Source: Sporobolomyces roseus
Taxonomy: Eukaryota; Basidiomycota; Microbotryomycetes; Sporidiobolales; Sporidiobolaceae
Length of the DNA stretch: 64,000 nucleotides
Assembly (NCBI GenBank): GCA_016617785.1
Contig: JADILM010000001.1
Coordinates: 2,542,001-2,606,000, forward strand
Direction of reading: 5' to 3'
The position numbers and the translations under genes are program-made. Positions 34,615 through 46,533 of the stretch are shown in pieces; position 1 is the first letter of the stretch, and each line of letters starts with the position of its first letter. The notes below the pieces were generated by a model. The model had not been told where the DNA came from, did not search any database, and worked only from the letters and a program-made list of their open reading frames with translations.

Positions 34615-37439
34615 ATGGCAGTCACTTTACACCCTGCTCCACCTACAGCAGCTCGATCAGTTCTCACCTCTTCGAATCATCCTTCATCTTCTTCACTCGC
34701 TTTATTCCCTTCCTCGAACGCAACAAGTCCTTCACAAACCAAATCAAGGCAATTAATCTACTTTGCAGAGTATGGCAAAGGCAACATTAGGGAGGAGAGG
34801 GATTTCATCGTTGATACTTATCCTTTATTCGCTTCATTACAAGTAAACTCTCTCTCTCTCTCTCTCTCAGACGACTAGCTGATTAAAGTATCATATTGTA
34901 GAGGATTGTGAGCGATTATGAAGCGACCTTACCACTCGAATACAAAACGGTATCTCCTCCAGCTGAACAAGTTCAATATTATGCGAGAATATCTTCACTA
35001 TACCGTCAAGCTATGCTCAAACAACTTCCCCTGATCCAAGTGAGTCATTCTAATCGAGTCTCACATCCTCGTTCTCGCTGACCTGAGCTTCTCGTGAGAT
35101 GTCAGGCAAACCCAAATCTCCATTCAGAAGAGAAAGAGAATCAGTTACAGCACTATTCGACAATGCATTCCATATTATCCTTGACAGAGATCCTTTACTT
35201 TCCTTCAGATGGATCGGGAGATGGAGTAGTAGGGGAAGAGCTATTGGATTGGTTGAACGTGGTCGACAGAGGTAAGAACTAAACATTCTCCCTCATAAGA
35301 CTCCCTTCACTAGCTGATCACTCGGTTCAACTTGATAGCTCCCAGTACAGAAGAAGGAACTGAATTATCTTCCCTCTCGCAACCTTGGGACTCCCCCACC
35401 TTCTTCCCCTACCTAACGAAATGTCTTCTCCGAGGTCACTTCTCTTCCCTCTCCGCCCTCCTCAACCTCCTCATCACTTCACACTCGTCTCAAACCGTTC
35501 GATCCCTCTCCCAACTCTTCCTCTCCCTCCTCGAATCCTTCCCCCGTTCCACCTCGTTCCCAACCGAACTTTCATTCCGATCCTCCCTCAAATCCTTCAA
35601 ATCGACCTCTACCTCGATCCTGAAACAATCGAACCAACTCCTAAACACCCTCTCCTCAGATGATTCGATGGATCCCGAAGAATCCTCCGATTACGTCTCT
35701 TCTTTCCGTTCCCTCTTCTCTCTCCTAACTCTCTCAGCAACCGTCTCCTCCTCTTACGACTCTGCCCTTTCCACCCTCTTATCCCATACCGATACATGGC
35801 AAGAATCCCTCACAGCCTACCTGATCTACTTGAACCCTTTATCGACCCGTTCAGACCTCCCTTCGATCCTCTCCGAGATCTTGAACAAAGGTGAAGAATC
35901 AATCGATCAAACTCTCGTCGAAGAGAAAGTTCAAGAGAAATTGTTCAGAGGGGACGTGACGGGTTTGTTCAAGGTTTTAGTTAGTCGAGATACAGCAGCA
36001 GCAGATGAGGGGGAAGAAGGTGAATTATTGTGGTTGGCGACTCATCTCGTCGATTTATTATCACATCTCCACCTACCTTCCTTCGACTTGCCATTACCCC
36101 GACGATCCGATTCAAAGGGACAAGAAGAAGAAGAGGGATTGGGACCGAGAGAACAGTTCTTGTTGAGTTATGCGGATTCTTTGATTGAGGGGGACGAGAC
36201 GCTTTGGAGGGTTTGTTGTGAGTACTGGGGGGAGTGCGGAGGGATTGGAAGGAGTAGGATAGAGACGCTTTTGAGTGGTGGTGGAGTCGAATTGGGAGAG
36301 ACACAAGAGGAGGAGGAAACGAAAGATGGGGAGGGAATGGATCTTGAAGGTACACAGGAAAAGAAGAGTCGGAAAGGAAAGAACGTCGAGGAGGTTTTGA
36401 CCGTGTTGGGTGAGTTTGGAATGGAGGAGCAGGTGAGGAAAGTTTGTCAAGTACGTCCTCGGTTCTCTCGATCGATCTCGCAAAGCTCAGGACTAATCAA
36501 GGGATCTGTCGCCGTACAGACTTATGCGGAGTTGCTGATGGAGAAGAAAAAGTTTGGGAAAGCTATTGCCTATTGTGTTAGAGCTGGGGATTCGAGAAAA
36601 GTCGATAGAATAGCTTATCAAATCTTGAATGAATACGTCGATCAAGGTCAGTCTCGAGCACTCTTTTCAATCCTGGCCTCATTCGATACTGATTCTCGTT
36701 TTTTTAGGTCAAGAAACGTTCATCTCACACGTCGATTCTCTTCCTACTTCCCTCCTCCGACCCTCCTCCACACCATCCTCTCCAACCTCCTCCTCCTCAA
36801 CCCTAGACCTCCTCCCCACGAACGCATTCCAATTCCCCTCCATCACTTTCCTCTCCCGATATCGAGATTTCCTCGCACTCTACTCGCTCGCGTCACAACA
36901 AACCGATCTTGAAGAAGCTTATCGACTCAAGAGACAGAGTGCCGAGTTGTTGATTTTGTTATTGACGAGTGGAATGGCACCGAAAGCGTTTTGGGCTGTT
37001 ATGTTGTTGGATTCAATCGGATTACTCGAGAGTGAGTCCCTCCCCTCTCTGCTACAACTACCGCTTCAATCTCACTGACTCTCGTTTGTGCTTGCAGCTC
37101 AAACACCTCTAGTATCCCTATCAGAGACTTATGAACTCTTGAGAGTAATCGAAGAAATCACTGCTCCGATCGAACTCTCGGCTTCAGGAAAGGCTCCAGT
37201 CGATGTATTCGGAGATCTTGATATGCTGGGAAGGTTGCTTGAGGGTCAGGTGGAGGAAGGAGAGAGGGATAAGGAGGATGGCGAGGATAGAACGATGAGG
37301 GCATTGGGACAGTTGAAGGTTGTAAGGGAAGCGCTGGCTAGGTGAGCTCTATCTCTTTCACTCCTGGCAATATGCCAGCGCTACTAGCTGACTCAGAACT
37401 TCGTTTGCTAGGCACTTGGCCATCTGTTGTTGCCTGTAG
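34615..37439 (+). CDS. NUP85: Nucleoporin Nup85
   Basis: Scaffold subunit of the Y-complex (Nup84/Nup107 complex) of the nuclear pore. N-terminal Ser/Thr/Pro-rich stretch, then RQLIYFAEYGKGNIREERDF, DYEATLPLEYK, LLDWLNVVDRAPSTEEG, and FFPYLTKCLLRGHFSSLSAL, which match the Nup85/ACE1 helical order. A long alpha-helical solenoid follows with acidic inserts, and later VCQTYAELLMEKKKFGKAIA, YCVRAGDSRKVDRIAYQIL and APKAFWAVMLLDSI. The last intron leads to a short final exon ending ARHLAICCCL. Seven or more introns. The start is the only ATG before the first exon end. The 129-bp head-to-head spacing with the phospholipase is the shortest in the window. Confidence 0.85.
34848..34868 (+). repeat. (CT)n microsatellite in NUP85 intron 1
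   Basis: About ten CT units directly after the GTAAA donor of the first NUP85 intron. Confidence 0.9.
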
Positions 37440-37662
37440 AACCTCGCAAAGTGACAACTCAGTATCACGATATCGTATCTTGTTCCTCTCGCTGCAGCGC
37501 AGACACAACGGAACATTCGAGAGGAAGATAGAGAACGATTGCACAAAAATCGAACGAGCGGTTGAGAGAGAACGAAAAGGGAAATTAATGAAAGATAAGT
37601 TTGAGAAAGAGGGAAAGGTAAAAGGGCTGCAGCAGGAAAGAACCTTCTACGCTTTGAAGTGT

Positions 37663-40600
37663 CTATCTTCTTTCCTCGTTCTCCTGCCTAATCCTCTCAG
37701 CGATGTTGTCGAACTCGGGGAAGCGAGTGTCGAGGTTGAAACTTCCGAATTGAGCTTCTTCGAATCCGTTCTGCTGACCTCTTTCATCGTAATATCCAGA
37801 TACTCGATTCGAAGGAGGTAGAGGCGGAGCAGAAGGAGTTTGAGCGTAGTTCCTCAAGATTGATTCGGGGTAACCAGAGGAAGCAGGGAATGAATCGTTT
37901 GAAGGAGCTCGTTGTTTCCCTAGCGAAACTTCAGGATCGCGGGAGTGAGCGAGGTCGGAGGAGGAGTTAGAAGAGTAGGGTTGGTGCTGAAGAGGAGGGG
38001 CGGAGGGAGGCTGCTGGTGGAAACCGTTTGAGGTGGAATTTGCGAGAGAAGGGTAAGCGGGACGAGTGTCGGCAGTGTAGGACGATGGGGACTCTGAGTA
38101 CTATTCACTCGAGGGGAAGGGAGCAGTGGGCTGGCGAGAAGGTGGAAGAGGAGGAGGTTGTCGATTGTCGTCGACAGCTTGTTTCGCTCGATAATACGCC
38201 GAGAGTTCCTCCTTCTCTTCCGCTGCAGATCTAGGAGCGGTACTGACGGAGGAACCGGGGACTGGATAAGAAGGAGGAGGGAGGTCTTGATCTTCGTCGA
38301 GAGTAGTCGAAACTTGACTCGAGAAGCTACGTTGTTCCTCCTCCTGTGCTCTCTGTCGAGCTGCAGCCGCGAGTTCAGCTTTCTCCTCCGCAGCCGTCTT
38401 GTAGCCGTTCGTCGACGATGACGAAGTTGCAGGAGCTGTGCCGTTCGATACTTGCTGAGGACGATAACCAGCCGGGGTAGGAGTCGTCGATCGTGAGGGA
38501 GAGTAGGTCTCTTGTCGAGAGGGAGGTGAGGAGTGCTCGGTGGTCGACTGCATGTGGTTCGAAAGGGGAGAATTCGAGTGCTGCACATTGTTCTGCGAAG
38601 ATTGTCGAGGAGGTGAGCTGTAGCGAGCCTGTCCTTGCGAGACGGAGCGATCGTGGTACTGGCTAGGATAGGCTTGTTGAGGTATAGCTGGAGGAGGATG
38701 CGGTGAAGATACGCTTCCGTTCTGACCTTGTCGAAGTTGACGAAGATAAGCGGCTTTTTCTTCGTTGAGAGTCGATCTCTGACCAGAAGCGATCTGCTGA
38801 GCGTAGAAATTTGAATCGGCGTTTGCAGCGGACGTCGAAGGAGCGAAGCTGGCGACCGATGGAGTTCGACCGAGGGAGTTTGCAACTTGATGAGGAGAGT
38901 TCGAAAGTCGAGGGTTCGGAGGATTTCCGAACGAAGGGTGACCGTAAGAAGAGGGATCTGTACGTGGAAGACGAGACATGAGCTGAGCTCTCATCACTGA
39001 GAGATAGATGAAGGAGAACGTACATGCTTGGTGTGAGACTTCTCGACGAGCGGCTTCCTCAGCAAAAGCTCGGCGGATCCTTTCCTCTTCCTCTCGGCGT
39101 TCTCGCTCAATCCGTTGCTGAACAGCTGCCATCGCTGCTTCCTCCTCCCTACGATGACGCTCAGATTCTTGGCGACGCCTCTCATCCTCCGCTGCGAGTT
39201 CAGCTCGATACCTCCTCTCAGCCTCCTCTCTCCTAGCCTGTTCCGATGCACGACGGCGGTCTTCATCTTCAGCGCGTTGTCGCTCCATCTCCGCCTTCCT
39301 AGATGCTGCCATCCTTCTCTCGGATTCCTCCCTCTCTTTCTGCTCATCCATTCGCCTCAATTCCTCAGCTTTTCTCTTCTTCATCTCATCCTCCTCTTTT
39401 CGTTCTTGAGCCCATCGATCTGCCTCAGCTTGTCGTTTCTGCTGAGCTTCCCTTTGCTCCCTCTCGAACCTCTCCAACTCTTGTACTCTCTCCATTTCGA
39501 GTCTCCTCTTTTTCGCCTCCAACTCTTCCCTCGCTTTCCGCCTCCTCTCTTCCTCTTCTCGTTGCCACTTGTCTTCTTCGAGAATCGCCAACTCCCTCTG
39601 TCTCCTTTCGAAAGCCTCTCGCTCCTGTTCCTCAGCTTTCCTCCTTTCCTCCTCGGCCTCGAGGATCAATCGCTCCTCAAAGTCCCTCTGAGCCTCTTCA
39701 AACTCAAAGTCTTCGAGAACCCGATTCTGTCGTTCCAATTCGAGTCGGGCCTCTTCCTGTCGGATTCGGGCCATCTCTTTCGCTTCGAGGAAGAGTCGTT
39801 TCTTTTCGGATTCGGCGGTCGTGAGACTGCGACCGAGAGCAGCTCCGACTGTGAGAGATCCCGACGAATGAGCGAGAGGAGGAGGAGGTGGTGCTTGGTG
39901 ATGAGCGGGCGAGCGGTCGTCTCCTGCACTCGAGACTTCCGATCCGGAAGCCGCGAGAGTAGTGTTGCTTCGGGTGACGTTCCCTCCGTACGATCTCGAA
40001 GGTGTTCCATGATCTTCCGAGGGTCGAGTGATCTTGAGAACTGAAGCTTCGTGATAAGCGAAAGGAGAAGGAGGATCGACTGTGGTGACTTCCGACCCAC
40101 TGCTCATTCCAGGGTAACGAGACAGGTCGGTCGAGGCAGGAGAAGTGATTTCTGGTTGAGCGTCAGGTTGAGCGAAGCGGAGTCCTTGCAAGGTGTCGCG
40201 GGATTTCGTGGCTGCTTCGTAGTATCGACGTTTCTCCTCTTCTGCAGTCGGGGACGGAGCGAAATTGGGACGAAGAGGTTTAGGGCGTTCGGGCGTAGTG
40301 ACTTGAGCGAATCGATCGAGAGGTTGACTCGTCGATTGCGAAGTGTGATCGTTGGTAGGGTTTGAGACGTGGAAACTGCTGGTACCGTTTGAACGAGCTT
40401 CGAGAAGTTGTCGTTTCTCGGTTGAAGCGTCACTGTATGCAGCGGGCGAGTGAAGCTGAGGGGACGGAGCGGGAGGAAGAGGGGACTCTGGAGGCTGAAG
40501 GTGCGACGAGCGAGTTTGGGCAGGAATCGAGAGGATCTGAGAGTCGACAATTGGCGAAATCGGACTCCGATCTTCGTTCGTTGTCCCATCCGAGGGAGGA

Positions 40601-42437
40601 GTGAGTCCAGCACGTTCGCACAATCCTTCGACGTATCCGATGTCGTTGATGATCCCTCTTGCAACCCTCGCATTGACGTTTCCGATCACGACTGGCCAAT
40701 TGTCAACGGCGATTTCGTCTCCTCCCTCAATCATCGCTCGGATTTTGAGGTGATAAGCGACATCGATATGTTTCTGTGAGTTCGAAGATGCTCTCGATCA
40801 GCCGTGTGCAATCTCGGATGATCAGTAGAAATCCTCGACTCACGGCAGTTCGCACCGTGACTCGAATGTGAGAAGCAGGAACGATTCCGTTGAGATCGAA
40901 TCCAACTGCTTCATCCTTGTAGAGCACAGCGAAGGAAGTAGGGCTGTTTGGATCGGTCGAGACGCTCGCATTCGCAGTGAAGATCGAGGTCGTGCGAGGA
41001 GGTGAACGAATGAGGTAGGCAGGATTGTTGGGCGAAGGGTAGCGGAACGTGATTTGTTCCCTCAGGACGAAATCAAGTCGAGTAAGCTATTCAAAGGTAG
41101 CAGGGTGGATCAGCAATAAGTTGAGAAAGATCGACGGAAAGATTGGACGCACTCGAACTGGAACATCTCCACCCCAACCTAGCTGAACGAAGACAGGTAC
41201 TGAATCACCAGGACCGAAAGCGGAACCTTTTCTCGTCGCTTTCATCCAAACCTCTCCACCCTCATTTCCTCCTCCAGCTCCAAACCCTCGTCGAATTGAT
41301 AATCTCGATTCTCTCGTCTCACCGATCGTAGGTTCACCTGGAATGGTCGATGCCCAGGGAAGCTTGGGAGGTAGTGGAAGAGGTAGGATCGGAGCATAGG
41401 CGGGAAAGACGGGGAGAATGTCGGCTTTGTGAAGGATGATCGAGGTTGAGGCGAGGAGGATGGAGGGTTTAGCTAAACCTTTCAAAATACCCCTGTACCG
41501 GAATGAAGCAACTACATCAGCCAGGTTGATATGTAGATAATCTCGGAAAGCGTACTTTTTCCCTTTGACGCAGAGACTCGCGACGATTTGATAAGAGATA
41601 CCGCTTGACTTGTTATCGACGTCGGTGGTAGGAGGGAGACCTTCGGGAAGAGGAATCTTGAAAGGATAATTGCCCTATCGTGCGGAGATTTGAGCGTCAG
41701 TCGACAGTTTTCAAGAGAACAAGACGACTGAGATTGCTCACATCAGGAATGAAATCGAACCCATCCTCATCGTCCTCGTCGTTATTCCCACCTTTCTTGA
41801 ACCTCCCCTTGATACCCTTCTTCTTACTCGTCGCATTCGTCGCGAAATCCTCTGAATAATCTGCTCCCTGATCTTCCCCCGCGACCCAAAGTCGACTAGG
41901 ACCCGTCCCGATCAATTCGACAGACCTTCCTTCTTTCTTGTTCTTCTCCTTCGAGTCGTGTTGGTGAGAAGAACCGTTCGTAGTTTGAGGTGGGATCGTC
42001 TCGATCTTTTCGAGTTCGAGTGATAACCATTTCGCTTTGAGAGCTGGACCTTTCGTAGGGGAACGAATCTCGACTGTGCCGGATAAATGCGCTTGAGGTC
42101 GTAACTGTCCGACCATCTTTAAAGCTCAGTCTATGTAATGCGACTGATGAACCACTAGAAAGACTGACAAGGTGAGGGAGTTGAAACAAGGGATCTCGAC
42201 TTGGAGGTGGATCTTTTGAAGGATCTGAAGCAGGGATACCTGGGTAGCCATTGAGATAATCTCGATGAGGTGGAGGTCGGAGAGCGCTGTAGAGGGAGAA
42301 GGGTGGAGAAAGGGAGGACAGAGAAGGAGGAACGAGGGGAAAAAGTAGAGAGGAGGGACATGGGCAAACATCAGTTACAGGAATCCAAAGGCACTCAGAT
42401 GAGAGGCTGCTCACATTCTAGGCTGCTGACTCGACAT
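37663..42437 (-). CDS. Arrestin-domain protein with long coiled coil (LDB19-like)
   Basis: Alpha-arrestin-like trafficking adaptor. Start MSSQQPR in a 22-nt first exon, then ALRPPPHRDYLNGYPGIP, GTVEIRSPTKGPALKAKWL (arrestin N-domain strand and basic segment), FKIPLPEGLPPTTDV, GISYQIVASLCVKGKK, and the arrestin C-domain with VPVRVLTRLDFVLREQITFR and AVGFDLNGIVPASHIRV. About 570 residues of arrestin and linker are followed by a very long Glu/Arg/Lys/Gln coiled coil (about 330 residues, 39.0-39.8 kb), then a Gln/Ser/Pro-rich disordered tail with PSAPPL elements. A TAG at 38101-38103 interrupts the main frame. The same frame stays open to 37663, ending FPEFDNIAERIRQENEERR. The true end is therefore either 38101 or 37663. 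The 5' half is duplicated at 50811-52996. Confidence 0.78.
38101..38103 (-). other. In-frame TAG inside the arrestin-like gene
   Basis: The 877-codon frame ends ...APFPSSE TAG. The next 145 codons of the same frame are open, of the same Ser/Pro/Gln-rich composition, and reach a charged helix ending NEERR. A GTGAAT donor 5 bases upstream of the TAG and a TTTCGCTAG acceptor define a possible 189-nt (3n) intron that would remove the stop. Confidence 0.8.
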
Positions 42438-43033
42438 ATCTTCGAAGGAGTTGGAGAGAGGGAGAGAAGAAGAGCAAGCGGCTGAGGGAAACAAAGAGGT
42501 GAGAAAGGAGGACTGAACGTTTCACCGCGGATTGTTTCGGATTCAATTCCTCCTATCTTTCAGCCATCATCACTCTCCAAGCAGTCGAGTGTTGCTTGGG
42601 AGCGACTAGCGAGTCCTAGTTGAGCCTGTGAGAGTTGAGGAGAAGAATCGAGATGGAGAAGAGCGGAAGAGGTCCGAGCGAGTGAAGAATCGATCTGACA
42701 GCTTGCTTGGTACATGAGCATAGTATTGAAGCTATCAGTGTGCTGTGTAGAGCAAGGGAGAACTATGGAGTGAATAGATTGATGACAAGAGATTGATCGA
42801 AAGTTGAATCGCTGCTTGACCATCAACGACTCATTGGAATCCACAATCCTACTCATAGAGCATTCAAACACACTCCATCTAAACCACTAGGCCTACTACA
42901 GCCAGCCAAATCAAGTCGTCGCTTCTCCCCACTCTTATTTCATCATCCTTCAACTTCGTCAACCTCGCTCGAACTGGACGAAGTATTCGGCTTAGCTCCT
43001 TCAGGCTCTGTATCAAGGGTACAAGCGAACAAG
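42438..43033. promoter_or_regulatory. Divergent promoter arrestin-like / AP-3 beta (copy 1)
   Basis: 596 bp between head-to-head starts. The arrestin side is AG-rich on the plus strand (42440-42510). It is repeated without visible change at 52997-53592. Confidence 0.5.
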
Positions 43034-46000
43034 ATGGCAGACAAGATCGCGCAACAACTGAGGACAAATGTCGAGAAATTGGGAGCGAGATTAAGTGAGA
43101 ACTTGTCTGGTGAGTTCAAACGAGTCCTCTTTCTTGATTCGAACATGAGTACTAGGGTACGATCGAGGAGATTGCTGGAGGACGGCTTGAGGGGGTTGTC
43201 GACGATAGGGTTCGATTATCGCTGACACCTTTGATCTCTCTCCCCTGTCGTTCGAGATACAGAACACTCTCGAGATCTTGGACTAGTCGTAAGCTACTCT
43301 GTGCTCTAGACTTGCGAAATGTAGCCGAACTGACCATTCTCACGAGGGGACAGGATTCTTTCGCATCGGGAAGTGGAGGAGGTGCAGGTCGATACTTGGA
43401 AAGTGGAGCGGTATTGACAGCTGCTGGGATCGACGAGACAAAGAGGATGCTAGCATCGAAGCGGGAAGCTGAACGAACAGAAGGTTTGAAGAGGGTCATC
43501 GCGGTATGTTCTGCTATTTCGGATCCTCATCCCTCGCTGGCTACGACAGAACACTCGAGCTGATTCGTGATGCCCAATCGCAGATGATGACCAAGAACCT
43601 ACCCGTCACCTCATTCTTTCCACTCGTCACATCCCTTCTCTCACCGACCACTCCTCTTCAATCCCGATCCCTCATTTCACTCTACATCATCCATTGCGCC
43701 TCCCACGCTCCCGAACTCGCGCTCCTCTCCATCAACGCCTATCAGAAAGACCTATCCGACCCGAACCCCATCGTTCGTGCAGGCGCAATCACGACTCTCT
43801 CCCGAATGCAACTCGACGATATTAGAGAATTGGTTGGAATGGCAGTTCAAAAAGGTTGTAGGGATACAAGTTGGTTCGTTCGACGTGCTAGTGCCGATGC
43901 ATTACGAGCACTGTACACGGCAGATCCTTCGAGCGACAACCTTGAATCCCTCTTACCCACTCTCAAGGTCCTCCTCGATTCAGCTACTCCCTTGACGGTG
44001 GGAGCCACTATTACGACTTGGGAAGAGTTGTGCCCGACGAATTGGGAGTTATTACATGGGAATTTCAGGAGGTTTGCGAATTTATTGATGGATACTGAGG
44101 AATGGGGTCAAACGGCTTTACTGAGGATGTTTGTAAGATATGGGAGGAACTTCTTTCTGGATCCGATGACTACGGGAAAGTTGGATACGGATGCGGAATT
44201 GGTACTCAAATGTTCAGCTCCCCTACTGAATCATCTCAATCCTGCCGTGCGTTCAACTCGATTCTCCCCCTTGCACCGCTTGACTGACCCCATACACTCT
44301 TATCTGTAGGTGGTCGTCGCTGTAGTCAAGCTTCACTACTATCTTGCTCCTCAAGATCGACTCACAAGAATCGTCAAACCTCTCCTCCGATTACTTCACA
44401 GCTCTTCAGAGATCGCTTCTGCAGCACTCGAAGACTGTGCTTTGATCGTCGAACAAAGACCTGTATGCTCTCCTTCCTTTCGTTTCATGCTGGATGTAGA
44501 GCTGATCATCCCTGATCCACAACCGCAGGATATCTTCGTCGATTACCTTTCAAGTTTCTTTGTCAAATTCTCTGATCCGCCGGAAAGTCGTCGAACTCGA
44601 TTGAGGATCATCATCGCATTGACGAACGAATCCAATATCCGAATCGTGTTGAAGGAGCTACTCGTGCGTTCTGTCCTCCTCTCGTCGCTAAAACTTAACT
44701 GACTTCCCTTGCGTGATGATAGACCTACGTGAAGGACGTCGACGACGCGTTCTCATCGAATGCAGTGACTGCTATCGGGACTTGCGCGAAACGAGTGCCT
44801 GCCGTATCTGGAGAATGTTTGAAAACTCTCATCAAACTCCTTCAAAGCAAACATGGTAAACTCTGTCTCATTATCCTCGTTTCCCACCTCTCGCTGATCA
44901 TCGTCCATCGCACAGAGTCAACTATCGCTTCCTCAATTCTAGTTCTCCGATCATTACTCCTCTCAAGCTCTCTTCCGACCTCGACATCTCTCACTTCGAT
45001 CATCACTCGACTCGTCTCGCATCTCCAATCAGGTCAGATCAAGGATCCGATCGCGAAAGCCACTGTTTATTGGCTAGTCGGACAATGTGTCGGAGAGGAC
45101 GAGGAAAAGATGTTGAAAGAGGGTTGTGCCGCTGATGTCGTGAGATTAGGAGCTAGAGATTTCGCTTCAGAGGTATGCTGCCCTCACTGTTGCGCTCTTC
45201 CTGAGTCCCGAGATTGAATCAATCACATTCGAACGACAGGCGATCCCGGCTAAACTTCAACTCTTGACCCTCCCTGCGAAACTCCTCATCACTTCCCACC
45301 TTTCCCCCTTGACTCCTCATCTCCGACCCCTCTCTCTCCTGTTCAGCTACTTGACTACCCTCGCACGCTACGACCAAGCTTACGAAGTGAGGGATCGAGC
45401 GAGATTCTTACAGGGTTTGATGGACACTGCTGGAGTCGGAAAAGGAGGTGGATCGGAGCAGAGTGAGGCGAAAATTATGTTGGATGAGGAAGAGTTTAGG
45501 AGAGGAGTCAGTGTCGAGGAGTTTGGCGCGGAGAGTAAGAAGGAGGTGATGGGAGAAGAGAAGAGGAGTCTGAAAGCTGAGGAGGTCAAGAGGATTTTGT
45601 TCGATGGGAAAACTTTCGATTCGGAACAAGGTGAGTTTTGTCTCAATGTTTCACGCTCAGCATTGACCTTACTCATGGTGATTGTCGTATCAGATCGCTC
45701 GAACTATTCCGAGCAAACTCTCGGTACTTTTTCGTTACTGTTACCGACAAAACGACCATTCTCTGCCTCATCTTCTCTACTCTCGACTATTCCTCCTTAC
45801 TCTACTTCAGTCCCGCCATCATCGATCCGTACACCTTCGACACCTCAAGCTGGCTCAACCCCTTCGGCACCGATGCAAGGATTCGGAAGCGATTCTGTTC
45901 GATCAATCTCTTCGAATGATTTCCGACGAGGAGCTCCAACAAGCAGCAACAGCAGAAGGGACAGAGTCGTTCTTGTACCTACGAGCAGCGGTAGTCGAGA

Positions 46001-46250
46001 TAGAGATGATATCTATCGAGGCAGTTCGAGTAATGGTGGGCAGAGAGGGAAGAAAAAGGAGGTTGATTTGGAAGATTTCTATAAAGATGAGGAAAGTAGC
46101 GAGGAGGAAGATGACGAGGAGGAGGAAGATGTGAGTGAGGAAGAAGAGGTGAGTGAAGAAGAGGAGAGCGAAGAAGGTGAAAGCGAAGAAGAGAGTAGCG
46201 GAGAGGAGGAAAGTGAGGAGGAGAATGGGCAAAATGGGAACAAACGATAG
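43034..46250 (+). CDS. APL6: AP-3 adaptor complex beta subunit, copy 1
   Basis: Large subunit of the AP-3 coat, which carries cargo from Golgi/endosome to the vacuole. It opens MADKIAQQLRTNVEKLGARL. Adaptin HEAT repeats follow: TKRMLASKREAERTEGLKR, VIAMMTKNLPVTSFFPLV, then SINAYQKDLSDPNPIVRAGA and MAVQKGCRDTSWFVRRASA, the classic beta-adaptin signature. LLITSHLSPLTPHLRPL and YDQAYEVRDRARFLQGL close the trunk. A Ser/Pro hinge leads to VDLEDFYKDEESSEEEDDEE and an acidic Ser/Glu tail ending QNGNKR, as in fungal AP-3 beta. No appendage domain. Eight or more introns. Identical to copy 2 up to 45188, then diverged. Both copies look intact. Confidence 0.88.
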
Positions 46251-46533
46251 TAAACACTTGTGCCAATATATACGAATGCAGTATCGACATCACGGATGCG
46301 AGAACGAAGCGAGAGATTTCTTATCAATCGATTATGTGCGAAGCGGACTCGAGTATCTTCGAAAAAAGTTCGGCGGATGTCGGAGTCTCTATCTTGCTTT
46401 TCCCTCTTTCTTCGCTCTACTTCCTAGGTACTCTTTCAGCTTATCGTCAAGCTCCTATCACTCCCTGCAAGCTCTTCGGATCAGTTCCAACTCTATCGGC
46501 CAGCGGATTCGATTCGATCTAAACTTCCTTCAA

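Noticed and set aside
39100..40050. 309-codon open frame on the plus strand opposite the arrestin coiled coil
   Set aside because: Leu/Ser/Pro-rich mirror of a Glu/Arg/Lys coiled coil on the other strand; a shadow frame.
38663..40734. Possible separate coiled-coil gene starting at MIEGG (40734)
   Set aside because: The frame continues upstream by splicing into the arrestin C-domain, so it is the 3' part of one gene.
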